NCBI GenBank assembly: GCA_002384315.1
Contig: DGBL01000076.1
Span: 1 to 12,271, forward strand
From: Micrococcaceae bacterium UBA4005
Lineage (GTDB): Bacteria > Actinomycetota > Actinomycetes > Actinomycetales > Micrococcaceae
Length of the DNA stretch: 12,271 nucleotides
Direction of reading: 5' to 3'
The stretch's first letter is position 1. Every line of letters begins with the position of its first letter. Under the pieces are notes generated by a model. That model was not told the origin of the DNA. It made no database searches and saw only the letters and a list, made by a program, of their open reading frames with translations. Both the position numbers and the translations under genes were made by a program. Below are positions 1 through 6,030 of the stretch, piece by piece.

Positions 1-105
1 GTTGCACCCGTGCTGCAGCAGGAATCCAGCGACCGCGTGGACAATCCCTGGAGTGTCCGGGCAGCTCAGCGAAAGAACGAGGTCATCGGGTGGAGCTGCG
101 GGCAC
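1..105 (-). CDS. purU: Formyltetrahydrofolate deformylase, N-terminal fragment (runs off left edge)
   Basis: PurU hydrolyses 10-formyltetrahydrofolate to formate and tetrahydrofolate in the cytoplasm, balancing the one-carbon pool and feeding formate to purine synthesis. Only the first 35 codons lie in the window. After a short Pro/Ala-rich tip they read LSLSCPDTPGIVHAVAGFLL and then QHGCN, the signature start of the PurU ACT domain (SCPDxPGIVHAV, then HGCN). The start is GTG at 103-105, preceded on the minus strand by a strong AAGGAGA site at 111-117. The formyltransferase-like catalytic domain lies outside the window and cannot be checked. The family call rests on recognising a short but very characteristic motif. 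Transcription runs away from all the other genes described here. Confidence 0.82.
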   Translation of the reverse strand, partial: MPAAPPDDLVLSLSCPDTPGIVHAVAGFLLQHGCN

Positions 106-134
106 GGAAATCTCCTTGGCGGTGGATCAAGCTG

Positions 135-164
135 AATCTAGAAAATAATATCAACTTATTGCAA
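135..164 (-). promoter_or_regulatory. Possible sigma70-type promoter for purU
   Basis: Read on the minus strand, TTGCAA (159-164) and TAGATT (135-140) are 18 bases apart in an AT-rich patch. That would give a leader of roughly 20-25 bases before the GTG start at 105. Each box matches the consensus at about four of six positions, so this is only a candidate. Confidence 0.35.
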
Positions 165-228
165 GGAATGTTAGGGGGATCACACTTTTATTGGTCGGGT
201 TTTATCTATGCGTAGGAGTACCAGTTGG

Positions 229-256
229 AGGACCGGGCGATTCACCGCCCAGTCCC
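229..256 (-). terminator. Hairpin terminator after the small membrane-protein gene
   Basis: Just past the TAA at 263-265, the minus-strand transcript can fold an 11-bp stem (246-256 with 229-239), including two G-U pairs, around a 6-base loop (240-245). No uridine tract follows. It would separate the small membrane-protein gene from purU, which is transcribed in the same direction. Confidence 0.5.
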
Positions 257-262
257 GGAGGG

Positions 263-616
263 TTACCAGAACACAGCAACAATAATATTCAGCAGGGTCA
301 GGGCTCCGATCGCGACGATTGGAGCTGCGCCGACCTGCGGTTTCTTACGATTAATCAGCGCGAGCACGGCAATGACTATGAGCACTACCAGCTTGACGCC
401 GATCTTGGCGTTGTTGACCTCATCCAGGTCACCAGCCTCAATGACACCAACCAGCGCCAGGCCGGTGATGAGCTGAAGCCAGGTGCCGTGCATGATCGCC
501 GGGGTGATGGATGCCTTTCCAGCCCGCAGTGAGCTGATCTGCGCCATGACTCCCCCCAACACTGCTGCGAGACCGACGAAGTGCAGAACTAGGAGCAGGG
601 AGCGGAGGAATTCCAT
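263..616 (-). CDS. Small four-helix integral membrane protein, function unknown
   Basis: A 117-residue protein that is almost entirely membrane-spanning. Four hydrophobic segments lie at about residues 5-27 (containing LLLVLHFVGLAAVLGG), 47-62, 70-90 (ending in the basic loop NRKKP) and 97-117, with the C-terminus at the end of the last helix. The LHFVGLAAVLGG opening resembles the first helix of small CopD-like or DUF2269-like actinobacterial membrane proteins, but I cannot assign it to a named family. The start is ATG at 614-616 with AGGAACC just upstream. A longer reading from a TTG at 686-688 would add a polar leader overlapping the divergent gene and is less likely. A TAATCT box sits only about 7 bases before the ATG, so the message may be nearly leaderless. 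Confidence 0.72.
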   Translation of the reverse strand: MEFLRSLLLVLHFVGLAAVLGGVMAQISSLRAGKASITPAIMHGTWLQLITGLALVGVIEAGDLDEVNNAKIGVKLVVLIVIAVLALINRKKPQVGAAPIVAIGALTLLNIIVAVFW

Positions 617-674
617 GGTTCCTAGATTAGGCGATGCGGGCGCATTTTGCGGGCAGGATGTGCGAGACTCAGGA

Positions 675-977
675 ATGGCCTTCGACAACTTCGAGCCCCT
701 CCGGCGGGGTCAGCATCGCTCGCTCGCCGAACTTGAAGCATCCCGCCACGCGCTGGTGCGCACAATTCTCGCGGCGCGATGGCGCTGCGAGCGAGCGGAT
801 ACCCAAGGTGAGCTCCCTGAATCCGACGCGGAATCGGCCCGGCAACTGCTCTCGGCAGCCGTCGCACGACTGGAGGACCTGGATGAGCGGCTCCAAATAT
901 TACGCGAAGGCGCAGGCAGGGCCCTGCAGCACGATGCGGCCGTGGAGGACTGTTCCTACCACCTTCGCGCCGGCTAG
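675..977 (+). CDS. Small soluble hypothetical protein, helical and charged
   Basis: I do not recognise this 100-residue protein. It has no hydrophobic segment. It is rich in Arg, Glu, Leu and Ala, with two stretches likely to form amphipathic helices: about residues 15-42 (rich in LAELEASRHALV) and 53-83 (LLSAAVARLEDLDERLQILR). This suggests a helical hairpin or short coiled coil. Three cysteines are present. Codon third positions are strongly G/C and opposite-strand frames look like shadows, which supports it being real. The start is uncertain. ATG 675 has AGGA directly abutting it. GTG 660 is an in-frame alternative with equally poor spacing. ATG 615 has a good GGAGG (604-608), but the added residues use AGA, TTA and TTT codons that look noncoding, and it would collide with the divergent gene. 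The stop lies inside a 16-bp tandem repeat. Confidence 0.5.
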   Translation: MAFDNFEPLRRGQHRSLAELEASRHALVRTILAARWRCERADTQGELPESDAESARQLLSAAVARLEDLDERLQILREGAGRALQHDAAVEDCSYHLRAG

Positions 978-1000
978 CCGTGACGCCGGCTAGCAGTAAC
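969..1000. repeat. 16-bp tandem duplication across a stop codon
   Basis: GCCGGCTAGCCGTGAC (969-984) is followed at once by GCCGGCTAGCAGTAAC (985-1000), matching at 14 of 16 bases, and then by a five-base start of a third copy. The first copy holds the TAG stop (975-977) of the upstream small gene. Confidence 0.75.
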
Positions 1001-1019
1001 GCCGGGCGCGGTGAGATGC

Positions 1020-1069
1020 GCAACGCAGTGAGGGAGGAGGCTCGGCGGCCTCCTCCCTCACTGCGTTGC
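1020..1069. terminator. 22-bp perfect inverted repeat, probable bidirectional terminator
   Basis: Arms 1020-1041 and 1048-1069 are perfectly complementary over 22 bases around a 6-base loop (1042-1047). It sits between two convergent genes that end at 977 (plus) and 1084 (minus), the classic place for a shared terminator. There is no T tract on either side, as is common in high-GC actinobacteria. The stem is longer than needed for termination alone. Confidence 0.75.
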
Positions 1070-1083
1070 AGGTCCCCGCGGGC

Positions 1084-1536
1084 TTATGCGCGGGTTTTGC
1101 TCTTCGGGCCAAGGATGAAGGCGAGCGCGACCATGGCAACGCCAAGCAGTAGGTGGAGCCAGTTGTCAGCAGCGTTCAGCGGAACAAAGTTCAGTGCCGA
1201 GGACTGATCGAAGAGTATCCCGTAGACCCAGAGCACCAAGTAGATAATTCCTCCGAAGAGCAGGAATGACCGGGCGCCGCTGGCGCTGCGGGCGAGTGCA
1301 AGGCCCGCGATGCCGAACAGCAGGTGAACGACATTGTGGAGGACCGAGACCTGGAACAGGCCGAGGAGCATCGCCTCGGAGCCGTGGCCCGCGAACGCTA
1401 GCTGGTCGTATTGTGCGGTGATGCCCGGGACGAATCCGAGGATTCCCACGAGCAGGAATACTGCTCCGACGAGAAGAGCCGCGGTCTGGATAACGGGTTT
1501 CGTTCCGGCGCTGGACCGGTGTGCGGTGGTAGTCAT
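1084..1536 (-). CDS. DUF4383 domain-containing membrane protein
   Basis: A 150-residue polytopic membrane protein with the recognisable DUF4383 pattern. A short polar N-terminus is followed by helix 1 (about residues 17-38, ending LVGILGFVPGI). Next come the conserved GSEAMLLGLFQVSVLHN and VVHLLFGIAGLALARS, then GGIIYLVLWVYGILF, and finally NFVPLNAADNWLHLLLGV leading into the last helix, ending in a basic tail (GPKSKTRA). The conserved histidines in VLHNVVHLLFG and WLHLLLG may face each other in the membrane. The biochemical role of the family is unknown. The start is ATG at 1534-1536 with a good AGGAGA (1543-1548 on the plus strand); a frame extension to 1578 lacks such a site. The gene is divergent from the thioredoxin-like gene, with 126 bases between starts. 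Confidence 0.88.
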   Translation of the reverse strand: MTTTAHRSSAGTKPVIQTAALLVGAVFLLVGILGFVPGITAQYDQLAFAGHGSEAMLLGLFQVSVLHNVVHLLFGIAGLALARSASGARSFLLFGGIIYLVLWVYGILFDQSSALNFVPLNAADNWLHLLLGVAMVALAFILGPKSKTRA

Positions 1537-1662
1537 GTGATTTCTCCTGGATGGGTGATGTCTCGGTTGAGCTTTCAAGGATCATTCGCCTCACGAAGGC
1601 TTTCGGATGGGCCACTTAGGGAAATTCCCGCATTTTTATACTTTTTCTGGGACATTTGTTCC

Positions 1663-1965
1663 ATGGCCACATGTGTTCAGCTGCTGTACTTCGACGGATG
1701 CCCGAGCTGGCAGTTGGCCCGGCAGCGCGTGCTGGCGGCGATTGACGCCCTGGGCATGCAGATCCCGGTGGAATATGTCGAGGTCACCACTATGGAGGAG
1801 GCTGCCCGCTGGGGTTTCCGCGGGTCGCCCACGCTCCTTGTCGACGGCGAGGACCCCTGGAGTGGGGGCGGGGAGCCGGTCGCGCTGGCGTGCCGGGTCT
1901 ATACGACTCCGACCGGGATGCAGGGATCCCCTTCCCTCGCGGACATTACCGCTGCGCTGGGATAA
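1663..1965 (+). CDS. Thioredoxin-fold protein with a single active-site cysteine
   Basis: A 100-residue protein with the opening of a thioredoxin-like fold: strand LLYFDG, then C13-P-S-W16 at the start of a helix, where thioredoxins carry CxxC. The second cysteine is replaced by tryptophan, so a normal intramolecular dithiol exchange is unlikely. The cis-proline loop is present (GFRGSPTLLVDGEDPW, Pro56), followed by a third cysteine in LACRVY (Cys77). Actinobacteria carry many such short proteins, often labelled thioredoxin family or alkylmercury-lyase-like; I see no MerB catalytic set. The ATG at 1663 has no clear ribosome binding site. A TATACT box (1637-1642) lies about 20 bases upstream, so a short leader is possible. 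Its stop is 7 bases before the next ATG, suggesting a two-gene operon. It might be a monothiol reductase or thiol carrier; the substrate is unknown. Confidence 0.75.
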   Translation: MATCVQLLYFDGCPSWQLARQRVLAAIDALGMQIPVEYVEVTTMEEAARWGFRGSPTLLVDGEDPWSGGGEPVALACRVYTTPTGMQGSPSLADITAALG

Positions 1966-1972
1966 GCCGACT

Positions 1973-2398
1973 ATGGGCGGCGGGCTCTGGGAGAACCTGG
2001 GCATTCTGCTCGCAGGCGCCCTAGTGGTGTACGGGGGACTCCTGCTCCTGCTCTGGGGCTACGCGCGCAAGAACCCGGACACGGTGGCCCTACGCGAAGC
2101 CCTGCGGCTCCTGCCAGACCTGCTGCGTTTGCTGAAGCGACTCCTCGCCGACCCGGCACTGGGATGGAGCGTGCGCCTTCGAGTGGTTTTGTTGCTGGGT
2201 TACCTCTTGCTTCCCTTTGATCTGGTGCCAGATTTTGTCCCGCTCATTGGCTACGCGGACGACGCCGTCGTCGTGGCACTCGTGCTGCGCTCGGTGATCA
2301 GGAGCGCTGGGGCCGAGGCGATCGAGCGTCATTGGCCAGGCACGCAGACCGGGCTGCAATTGGTGCTCACACTCGCCGGAGGCACTTCCCCGAAGTGA
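1973..2398 (+). CDS. DUF1232 (YkvA-like) membrane protein
   Basis: A 141-residue protein. The N-terminal membrane helix is at about residues 9-29 (ILLAGALVVYGGLLLLLWGY), followed by a basic amphipathic linker (LRLLPDLLRLLKRLL). The DUF1232 core spans about residues 65-110: VVLLLGYLLLPFDLVPDFVP leading to GYADDAVVVALVL. The D-L-V-P-D-F-V-P and G-Y-x-D-D motifs (Asp83, Asp87, Asp96, Asp97) are the family hallmark. The function of DUF1232 proteins is not established. The ATG at 1973 follows the upstream stop by 7 bases with only a weak GGGATAAG before it, so translation is probably coupled to the thioredoxin-like gene. The C-terminus after about residue 112 is polar and not conserved in a way I recognise. 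Confidence 0.85.
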   Translation: MGGGLWENLGILLAGALVVYGGLLLLLWGYARKNPDTVALREALRLLPDLLRLLKRLLADPALGWSVRLRVVLLLGYLLLPFDLVPDFVPLIGYADDAVVVALVLRSVIRSAGAEAIERHWPGTQTGLQLVLTLAGGTSPK

Positions 2399-2441
2399 CG
2401 CTCAGTGGGGCGGCAAACCATGCAGCATGCTGCCTTTGTGC

Positions 2442-2468
2442 ATTAGTGCAGAGATGCTCTGCACTAAT
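2442..2468. promoter_or_regulatory. 12-bp perfect inverted repeat upstream of the permease promoter
   Basis: ATTAGTGCAGAG (2442-2453) and CTCTGCACTAAT (2457-2468) are perfect reverse complements around a 3-base centre. It lies 5 bases upstream of a candidate -35 box for the permease gene. The AT-ending, TGCA-containing dyad looks like a regulator binding site. It could also terminate the DUF1232 transcript that ends at 2398, though a 3-base loop and the lack of a T run make that less attractive. A second 12-base palindrome, GCAGCATGCTGC, lies at 2422-2433. Confidence 0.55.
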
Positions 2469-2473
2469 TTGGG

Positions 2474-2502
2474 TTGATCGGCGGACATGGGGCGGGCATA
2501 CT
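2474..2502 (+). promoter_or_regulatory. Candidate sigma70-type promoter for the permease gene
   Basis: TTGATC (2474-2479) and CATACT (2497-2502) are separated by 17 bases, each matching the consensus at four positions. The predicted leader to the ATG at 2579 would be about 70 bases. This is pattern matching only. Confidence 0.35.
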
Positions 2503-2578
2503 CGGTAGGGCTCAGTGTGTGCCCTGGATCACATTGGGTAGCGCTGTGTCAACGACGACATCACAAGGAGTAGGCACC

Positions 2579-3964
2579 ATGAGTTCCGAGAATCCAACGG
2601 TTACCCGGCGGGAGGAGCCTGATGTTGAGGCTTCCGGTCTGAAGAAGGTAGTGGTGGCCTCCATGGCCGGCACTGTTGTGGAATGGTACGAATTCTTCCT
2701 TTATGCCGCGGCCGCCACACTGGTGTTCGCTGCCCTGTTTTTCCCTAACGCCGAGACGGAACTGGACGGCATCATCGCCGCCTTCCTGACCTACGCCGTT
2801 GGCTTTGTCGCGCGGCCCATCGGTGGGATCGTCTTCGGGCACTTCGGGGACAAGTATGGACGCAAGAAGCTGCTGCAGCTGAGTATCATCCTGGTTGGCG
2901 TTGCCACCTTCCTGATGGGATGCCTGCCCACCTTCAACCAGATCGGGTACTGGGCGCCTGCGCTTCTGGTGGTGCTGCGCTTCATCCAGGGCTTCGCCGT
3001 GGGCGGCGAATGGGGTGGAGCCGTCCTGCTTGTCGCAGAGCACAGTCCCAACAAATCGCGCGGATTCTGGTCGAGTTGGCCGCAGTCCGCCGTGCCGATG
3101 GGAAACCTGCTGGCTACCGGAGTCCTCCTCATCCTTTCCGCATCGCTGTCTGAGGCGGACTTCCTCGGCTGGGGCTGGCGCATAGCCTTCTGGCTTTCCG
3201 CGGTGATCGTCCTTATTGGCTACTACATCCGCACCCGGGTCAAGGACGCACCGATCTTCCTTGAGGCACAAAAAGAAGTAGTCGAAGGCGCCAAGGGCTA
3301 CGGCGTGATTGAAGTGTTCCGTCGCTACCCGCGCGGTGTCTTCACTGCCATGGGACTGCGCTTCGCTGAGAACATCCTGTACTACCTCGTGGTCACCTTC
3401 TCCATCACGTACCTCAAGGTGGTTGTTGAGGCTGATACGTCCAGGATCCTGCTGCTGCTGCTGATGGCGCATGCCATTCACTTCTGCACCGTGCCGCTCG
3501 TGGGAAAAATGTCCGACAAGTTTGGGCGCAGGCCCGTCTACCTCAGCGGTGCGTTGCTCGCCGGAACGTGGGGGTTCTTCGCCTTCCCCATGATGGATAC
3601 CGGGGTTGATGGAATCATTCTGGCCGCTATCACTATCGGACTAGTTTTCCACGCGCTCATGTACGCAGGCCAACCGTCGATCATGGCGGAAATGTTCCCC
3701 ACCCGGATGCGCTATTCAGGGGTCTCCCTCGGCTACCAAGTGACCAGCATCGTGGCAGGGTCGCTCGCGCCGATCATTGCCGGGACGCTGCTTTCCAACT
3801 TCGGTTCCTCGGTGCCGGTAGCTTTCTACTTGCTCGGTGCCAGCATCGTAACGACCATTGCGGTGCTGGTCCTGAAGGAGACGCGTGGGATCTCCCTGCA
3901 TGACGTTGATGCAGCCGACGCGCAGGGCACCGCTGACCTCCTGGCGGCCGCCGCCAAGAAATAG
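2579..3964 (+). CDS. MFS permease of the metabolite:H+ symporter (MHS) family
   Basis: A 461-residue inner-membrane transporter with 12 predicted helices, typical length for MHS proteins such as ProP, ShiA and KgtP, which import carboxylates, betaines or shikimate with protons. Diagnostic features are GTVVEWYEFFLY in helix 1 (31-42), the loop 2-3 motif GDKYGRKK (90-97), RFIQGFAVGGEWGGA in helix 4 (134-148), GWGWRIAFWLS (197-207) and the loop 8-9 repeat DKFGRRP (313-319). The start is ATG 2579 with AAGGAG at 2565-2570; the reading frame upstream of it has no supporting site. The gene converges on the LysR gene, and the two together with mmsBA form one apparent catabolic block. An imported C3-C4 hydroxy or oxo acid is the simplest guess. 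The family is certain, the substrate is not. Confidence 0.92.
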   Translation: MSSENPTVTRREEPDVEASGLKKVVVASMAGTVVEWYEFFLYAAAATLVFAALFFPNAETELDGIIAAFLTYAVGFVARPIGGIVFGHFGDKYGRKKLLQLSIILVGVATFLMGCLPTFNQIGYWAPALLVVLRFIQGFAVGGEWGGAVLLVAEHSPNKSRGFWSSWPQSAVPMGNLLATGVLLILSASLSEADFLGWGWRIAFWLSAVIVLIGYYIRTRVKDAPIFLEAQKEVVEGAKGYGVIEVFRRYPRGVFTAMGLRFAENILYYLVVTFSITYLKVVVEADTSRILLLLLMAHAIHFCTVPLVGKMSDKFGRRPVYLSGALLAGTWGFFAFPMMDTGVDGIILAAITIGLVFHALMYAGQPSIMAEMFPTRMRYSGVSLGYQVTSIVAGSLAPIIAGTLLSNFGSSVPVAFYLLGASIVTTIAVLVLKETRGISLHDVDAADAQGTADLLAAAAKK

Positions 3965-3988
3965 CGGGCTATTCGCAGCAGCAGTTCC

Positions 3989-4016
3989 GCGCCCGCCGCC
4001 GTGAGGCGGCCGGCGC
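3989..4016. terminator. GC-rich hairpin between convergent genes
   Basis: Arms 3989-4000 and 4005-4016 pair over 12 positions with one central mismatch around a GTGA loop (4001-4004). It lies 25 bases after the permease stop and 16 bases before the end of the convergent LysR gene, so it can serve both directions. There is no clear T tract. Confidence 0.65.
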
Positions 4017-4031
4017 GGCCGCGCTCAGGGC

Positions 4032-4937
4032 TCAAGCCGAGAGGGCGTCGGGGCGATCCGCTATTTCATGGCGTATCGCCCCGACGACCGCTTGCACTGC
4101 GGCGGAGCGCAGCGACTCCGGCCGGGCTACTGCCCAGATGGGCAGTTGTCGGTGGAATTCGTGAGGCAATACCGGAACGAAACCCGCGTGTTTTCTGACC
4201 ATGAAACTGGGCAGGATCCCGATCCCAGCCCCGGCCTCCACAGCACGCAACTGGGCAAAGATGCTCGTGGACTGGAAGCTGGTCGCAGGGAGCGGCAACT
4301 GCGACGAGCGGTGGCCGAGTTCGCTCACCTGCAGAGCTGATTCGACGTAGGAGACGAAGCTATGGTGACGGATGTCCTCGAGCCCGGAGGGAGTGCCCCG
4401 GGCTTGAAGATAATCCCGGCTCGCATACAGGCGCAGGAAATAGTTGGTCAGGAAGAGCGGCTCCGCGCGGGCAATCTCAGCACGGCCGATCACGACCTCC
4501 AGATCCACCCCAGAGCGGTTCTGGCTCACTTTCCGCGTGGCGCTGAACATTTCGATATCCAGCCCGGGGTGCTCCCGCTGCAAGCTGACCAGCGCTGGGG
4601 TGACGAACACTGCACCAAACCCGTCAGGGGTGCTCACCCGTACGAGCCCGGTCAGCGAATCCTTATCCTGGGGGATGCGCGTGCCCAGAGCGCCGAGACT
4701 GGATTCAATCGCCTCCGCTGCCTTCACCGCCTCCGAGCCAAGAGCGGTCAGCTCCCAGCCCTGCGGCGTCCGGTCGAGGGTCCGGCCACCGAGTTGGCGG
4801 TCCAGCGCCTGGATCCGCCGGGAAATTGTGGTGTGCGTGGTACCCAGGGATTCGGCGACTGCGTTGAACCGTCCAAGACGGGCAACCGTCAATAGAATCA
4901 ACAGATCGTCCGGACTCGGAAAGCGGCGGAACTCCAT
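4032..4937 (-). CDS. LysR-family transcriptional regulator
   Basis: A 301-residue LysR-type regulator of normal family length. The N-terminal winged helix-turn-helix covers about residues 8-65: LLTVARLGRFNAVAESLGT, then the recognition region HTTISRRIQALDRQLG, then a wing containing GWELTALG. A linker helix (about 66-90) leads into a substrate-binding-like domain, with VRVSTPDGFGAVFVTPALV opening subdomain 1 and AVEAGAGIGILPSFM near the end of subdomain 2. The ATG at 4935-4937 is preferred, with AAGGA about 7 bases upstream; the adjacent in-frame TTG at 4938-4940 is possible. The gene is divergent from mmsB (160 bases between starts) and convergent with the permease, a layout typical of a LysR activator controlling the divergent genes. 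The inducer could be 3-hydroxyisobutyrate or a related acid, which is inference. Confidence 0.93.
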   Translation of the reverse strand: MEFRRFPSPDDLLILLTVARLGRFNAVAESLGTTHTTISRRIQALDRQLGGRTLDRTPQGWELTALGSEAVKAAEAIESSLGALGTRIPQDKDSLTGLVRVSTPDGFGAVFVTPALVSLQREHPGLDIEMFSATRKVSQNRSGVDLEVVIGRAEIARAEPLFLTNYFLRLYASRDYLQARGTPSGLEDIRHHSFVSYVESALQVSELGHRSSQLPLPATSFQSTSIFAQLRAVEAGAGIGILPSFMVRKHAGFVPVLPHEFHRQLPIWAVARPESLRSAAVQAVVGAIRHEIADRPDALSA

Positions 4938-4983
4938 CAACGTTCCTTTCCTTGGGCTGCGGGAACGTGCTTTTACTCCATAT

Positions 4984-5045
4984 GTGCAAAAACAAACAGG
5001 TGCTCTGTAGTTTTCCCCCTTGTTTGCACCCTAGCAGGGGTGCAC
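4984..5045. promoter_or_regulatory. LysR/mmsB intergenic region with repeated GTGCA boxes
   Basis: Three related half-sites occur: GTGCAAA (4984-4990), TTTGCACCC (5023-5031) and GGGTGCAC (5038-5045). The last two form a 20-base dyad with 7-base arms (5025-5031 and 5038-5044) around a 6-base centre. The first and second form a second dyad with 7-base arms 32 bases apart. Spaced dyads between divergent genes are typical of LysR sites, where a high-affinity site and an activation site are bound by one tetramer. I see no confident -10/-35 pair for either gene. Confidence 0.5.
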
Positions 5046-5097
5046 GCTGGTAGGGACTGTCCACGTATCGTCAACATCACGCGAAGGAGCTGCCATT

Positions 5098-6000
5098 ATG
5101 GCCAGGGTTGGTTGGATCGGATTGGGAAATATGGGCGGATTCATGTCCGTCAACATGGTCAAGGCTGGACACGAAGTCAGCGGTTATGACCTGAACGCAG
5201 AAGTGCTTGCCGCCGCGGAGGCTGGCGGTGTACGGGCAGCCAGCAGCATCGCGGACGCGGTAGCGGATGCAGACGTCGTCTTCACGATGCTGCCCAAGGG
5301 TGAGCACGCGCGCGCCGTCTACCTTGGCGAGGACGGTGTCTTCGCCCATGCGGGAACGTCCACCCTGCTGGTGGACTCCTCAACCATCGACATCGAATCC
5401 GCCCAGGCGTTGCACGACGCAGCCATCGCGGCAGGTTACCGGTTCGTTGACGCCCCGGTCTCCGGAGGTATCAGCGGCGCTGAGGCAGCCACGCTGACCT
5501 TCATGGTTGGGGGCGAAGAGGGCGCTGTTAAGGATGCCAGCGCGTTCATCGAGCCGATGGCTGGAAATATCATTCCCACTGGCGGCCCGACGACCGGCCA
5601 GGCAGCGAAAATCTGCAACAACCTCATGCTCTTCATCAATCTTGCCGCTGCGGCTGAAGGAGCTGTCCTCGCGGACCGTCTCGGTCTGGACAAGCAGGTG
5701 TTCTGGGATATCGCGTCTGTCTCCTCCGGGGATAGCTGGGCCCTGCGCACCTGGTACCCCATGCCGGGCGTGGTGCCTACTGCTGCATCGAACAATGATT
5801 TCAAACCCACGTTCACCACCGAGCTGGCGAACAAGGACATCGGCCTGGCCATCGCCGCGGCCGAGGAAACCGGTACCCCGCTGGAGATCGGCAAGCATGT
5901 GCAGGAACTGTTCCAGCGCGTCATCGACGCAGGCGGGAGCGGGAAGGACTGCTCCCTCATCATCAAGCTCGTCGACGGTTCGCTCGACTCCTCCAGCTAA
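5098..6000 (+). CDS. mmsB: 3-hydroxyisobutyrate dehydrogenase
   Basis: A 300-residue beta-hydroxyacid dehydrogenase that oxidises 3-hydroxyisobutyrate to methylmalonate semialdehyde in the valine pathway. The Rossmann fingerprint VGWIGLGNMGGFMSVNM carries G8-x-G10-x-x-G13. An aspartate (Asp31, in GYDLN) ends the second strand, favouring NAD over NADP. The substrate motif FVDAPVSGGISGAEAATLTF (about 116-135) and the catalytic lysine region GQAAKICNN (Lys171) are intact. The C-terminal helical domain ends with GKDCSLIIKLVDGS. The start is ATG 5098 with AAGGAG at 5084-5089. The next gene, mmsA, follows 30 bases after the stop and encodes the next enzyme, which supports this assignment over the related tartronate-semialdehyde reductases. 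Related substrates such as 3-hydroxypropionate cannot be excluded. Confidence 0.92.
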   Translation: MARVGWIGLGNMGGFMSVNMVKAGHEVSGYDLNAEVLAAAEAGGVRAASSIADAVADADVVFTMLPKGEHARAVYLGEDGVFAHAGTSTLLVDSSTIDIESAQALHDAAIAAGYRFVDAPVSGGISGAEAATLTFMVGGEEGAVKDASAFIEPMAGNIIPTGGPTTGQAAKICNNLMLFINLAAAAEGAVLADRLGLDKQVFWDIASVSSGDSWALRTWYPMPGVVPTAASNNDFKPTFTTELANKDIGLAIAAAEETGTPLEIGKHVQELFQRVIDAGGSGKDCSLIIKLVDGSLDSSS

Positions 6001-6030
6001 TTGACAAACCAGTTCACGAAAGAGATTTCC

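Noticed and set aside
483..674. Upstream extension of the small plus-strand gene to 483 or 615
   Set aside because: It would overlap the divergent membrane protein for most of its length, and codons there do not show the G/C third-position bias. ATG 615 is kept only as an alternative.
1663..1965. Alkylmercury lyase or mercury-resistance function for the thioredoxin-fold protein
   Set aside because: Automated labels sometimes say this, but the MerB catalytic cysteines are absent and no mer genes are nearby.
2561..3481. A 306-codon minus-strand frame opposite the permease
   Set aside because: It is antisense to the permease helices, is rich in His, Gln and Asp, and has no recognisable domain or ribosome binding site.
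6001..6030. TTGACA directly after the mmsB stop, read as an internal -35 box or a TTG start for mmsA
   Set aside because: No -10 box lies at a suitable distance, and the ATG at 6031 has a better site and matches the usual MmsA N-terminus.
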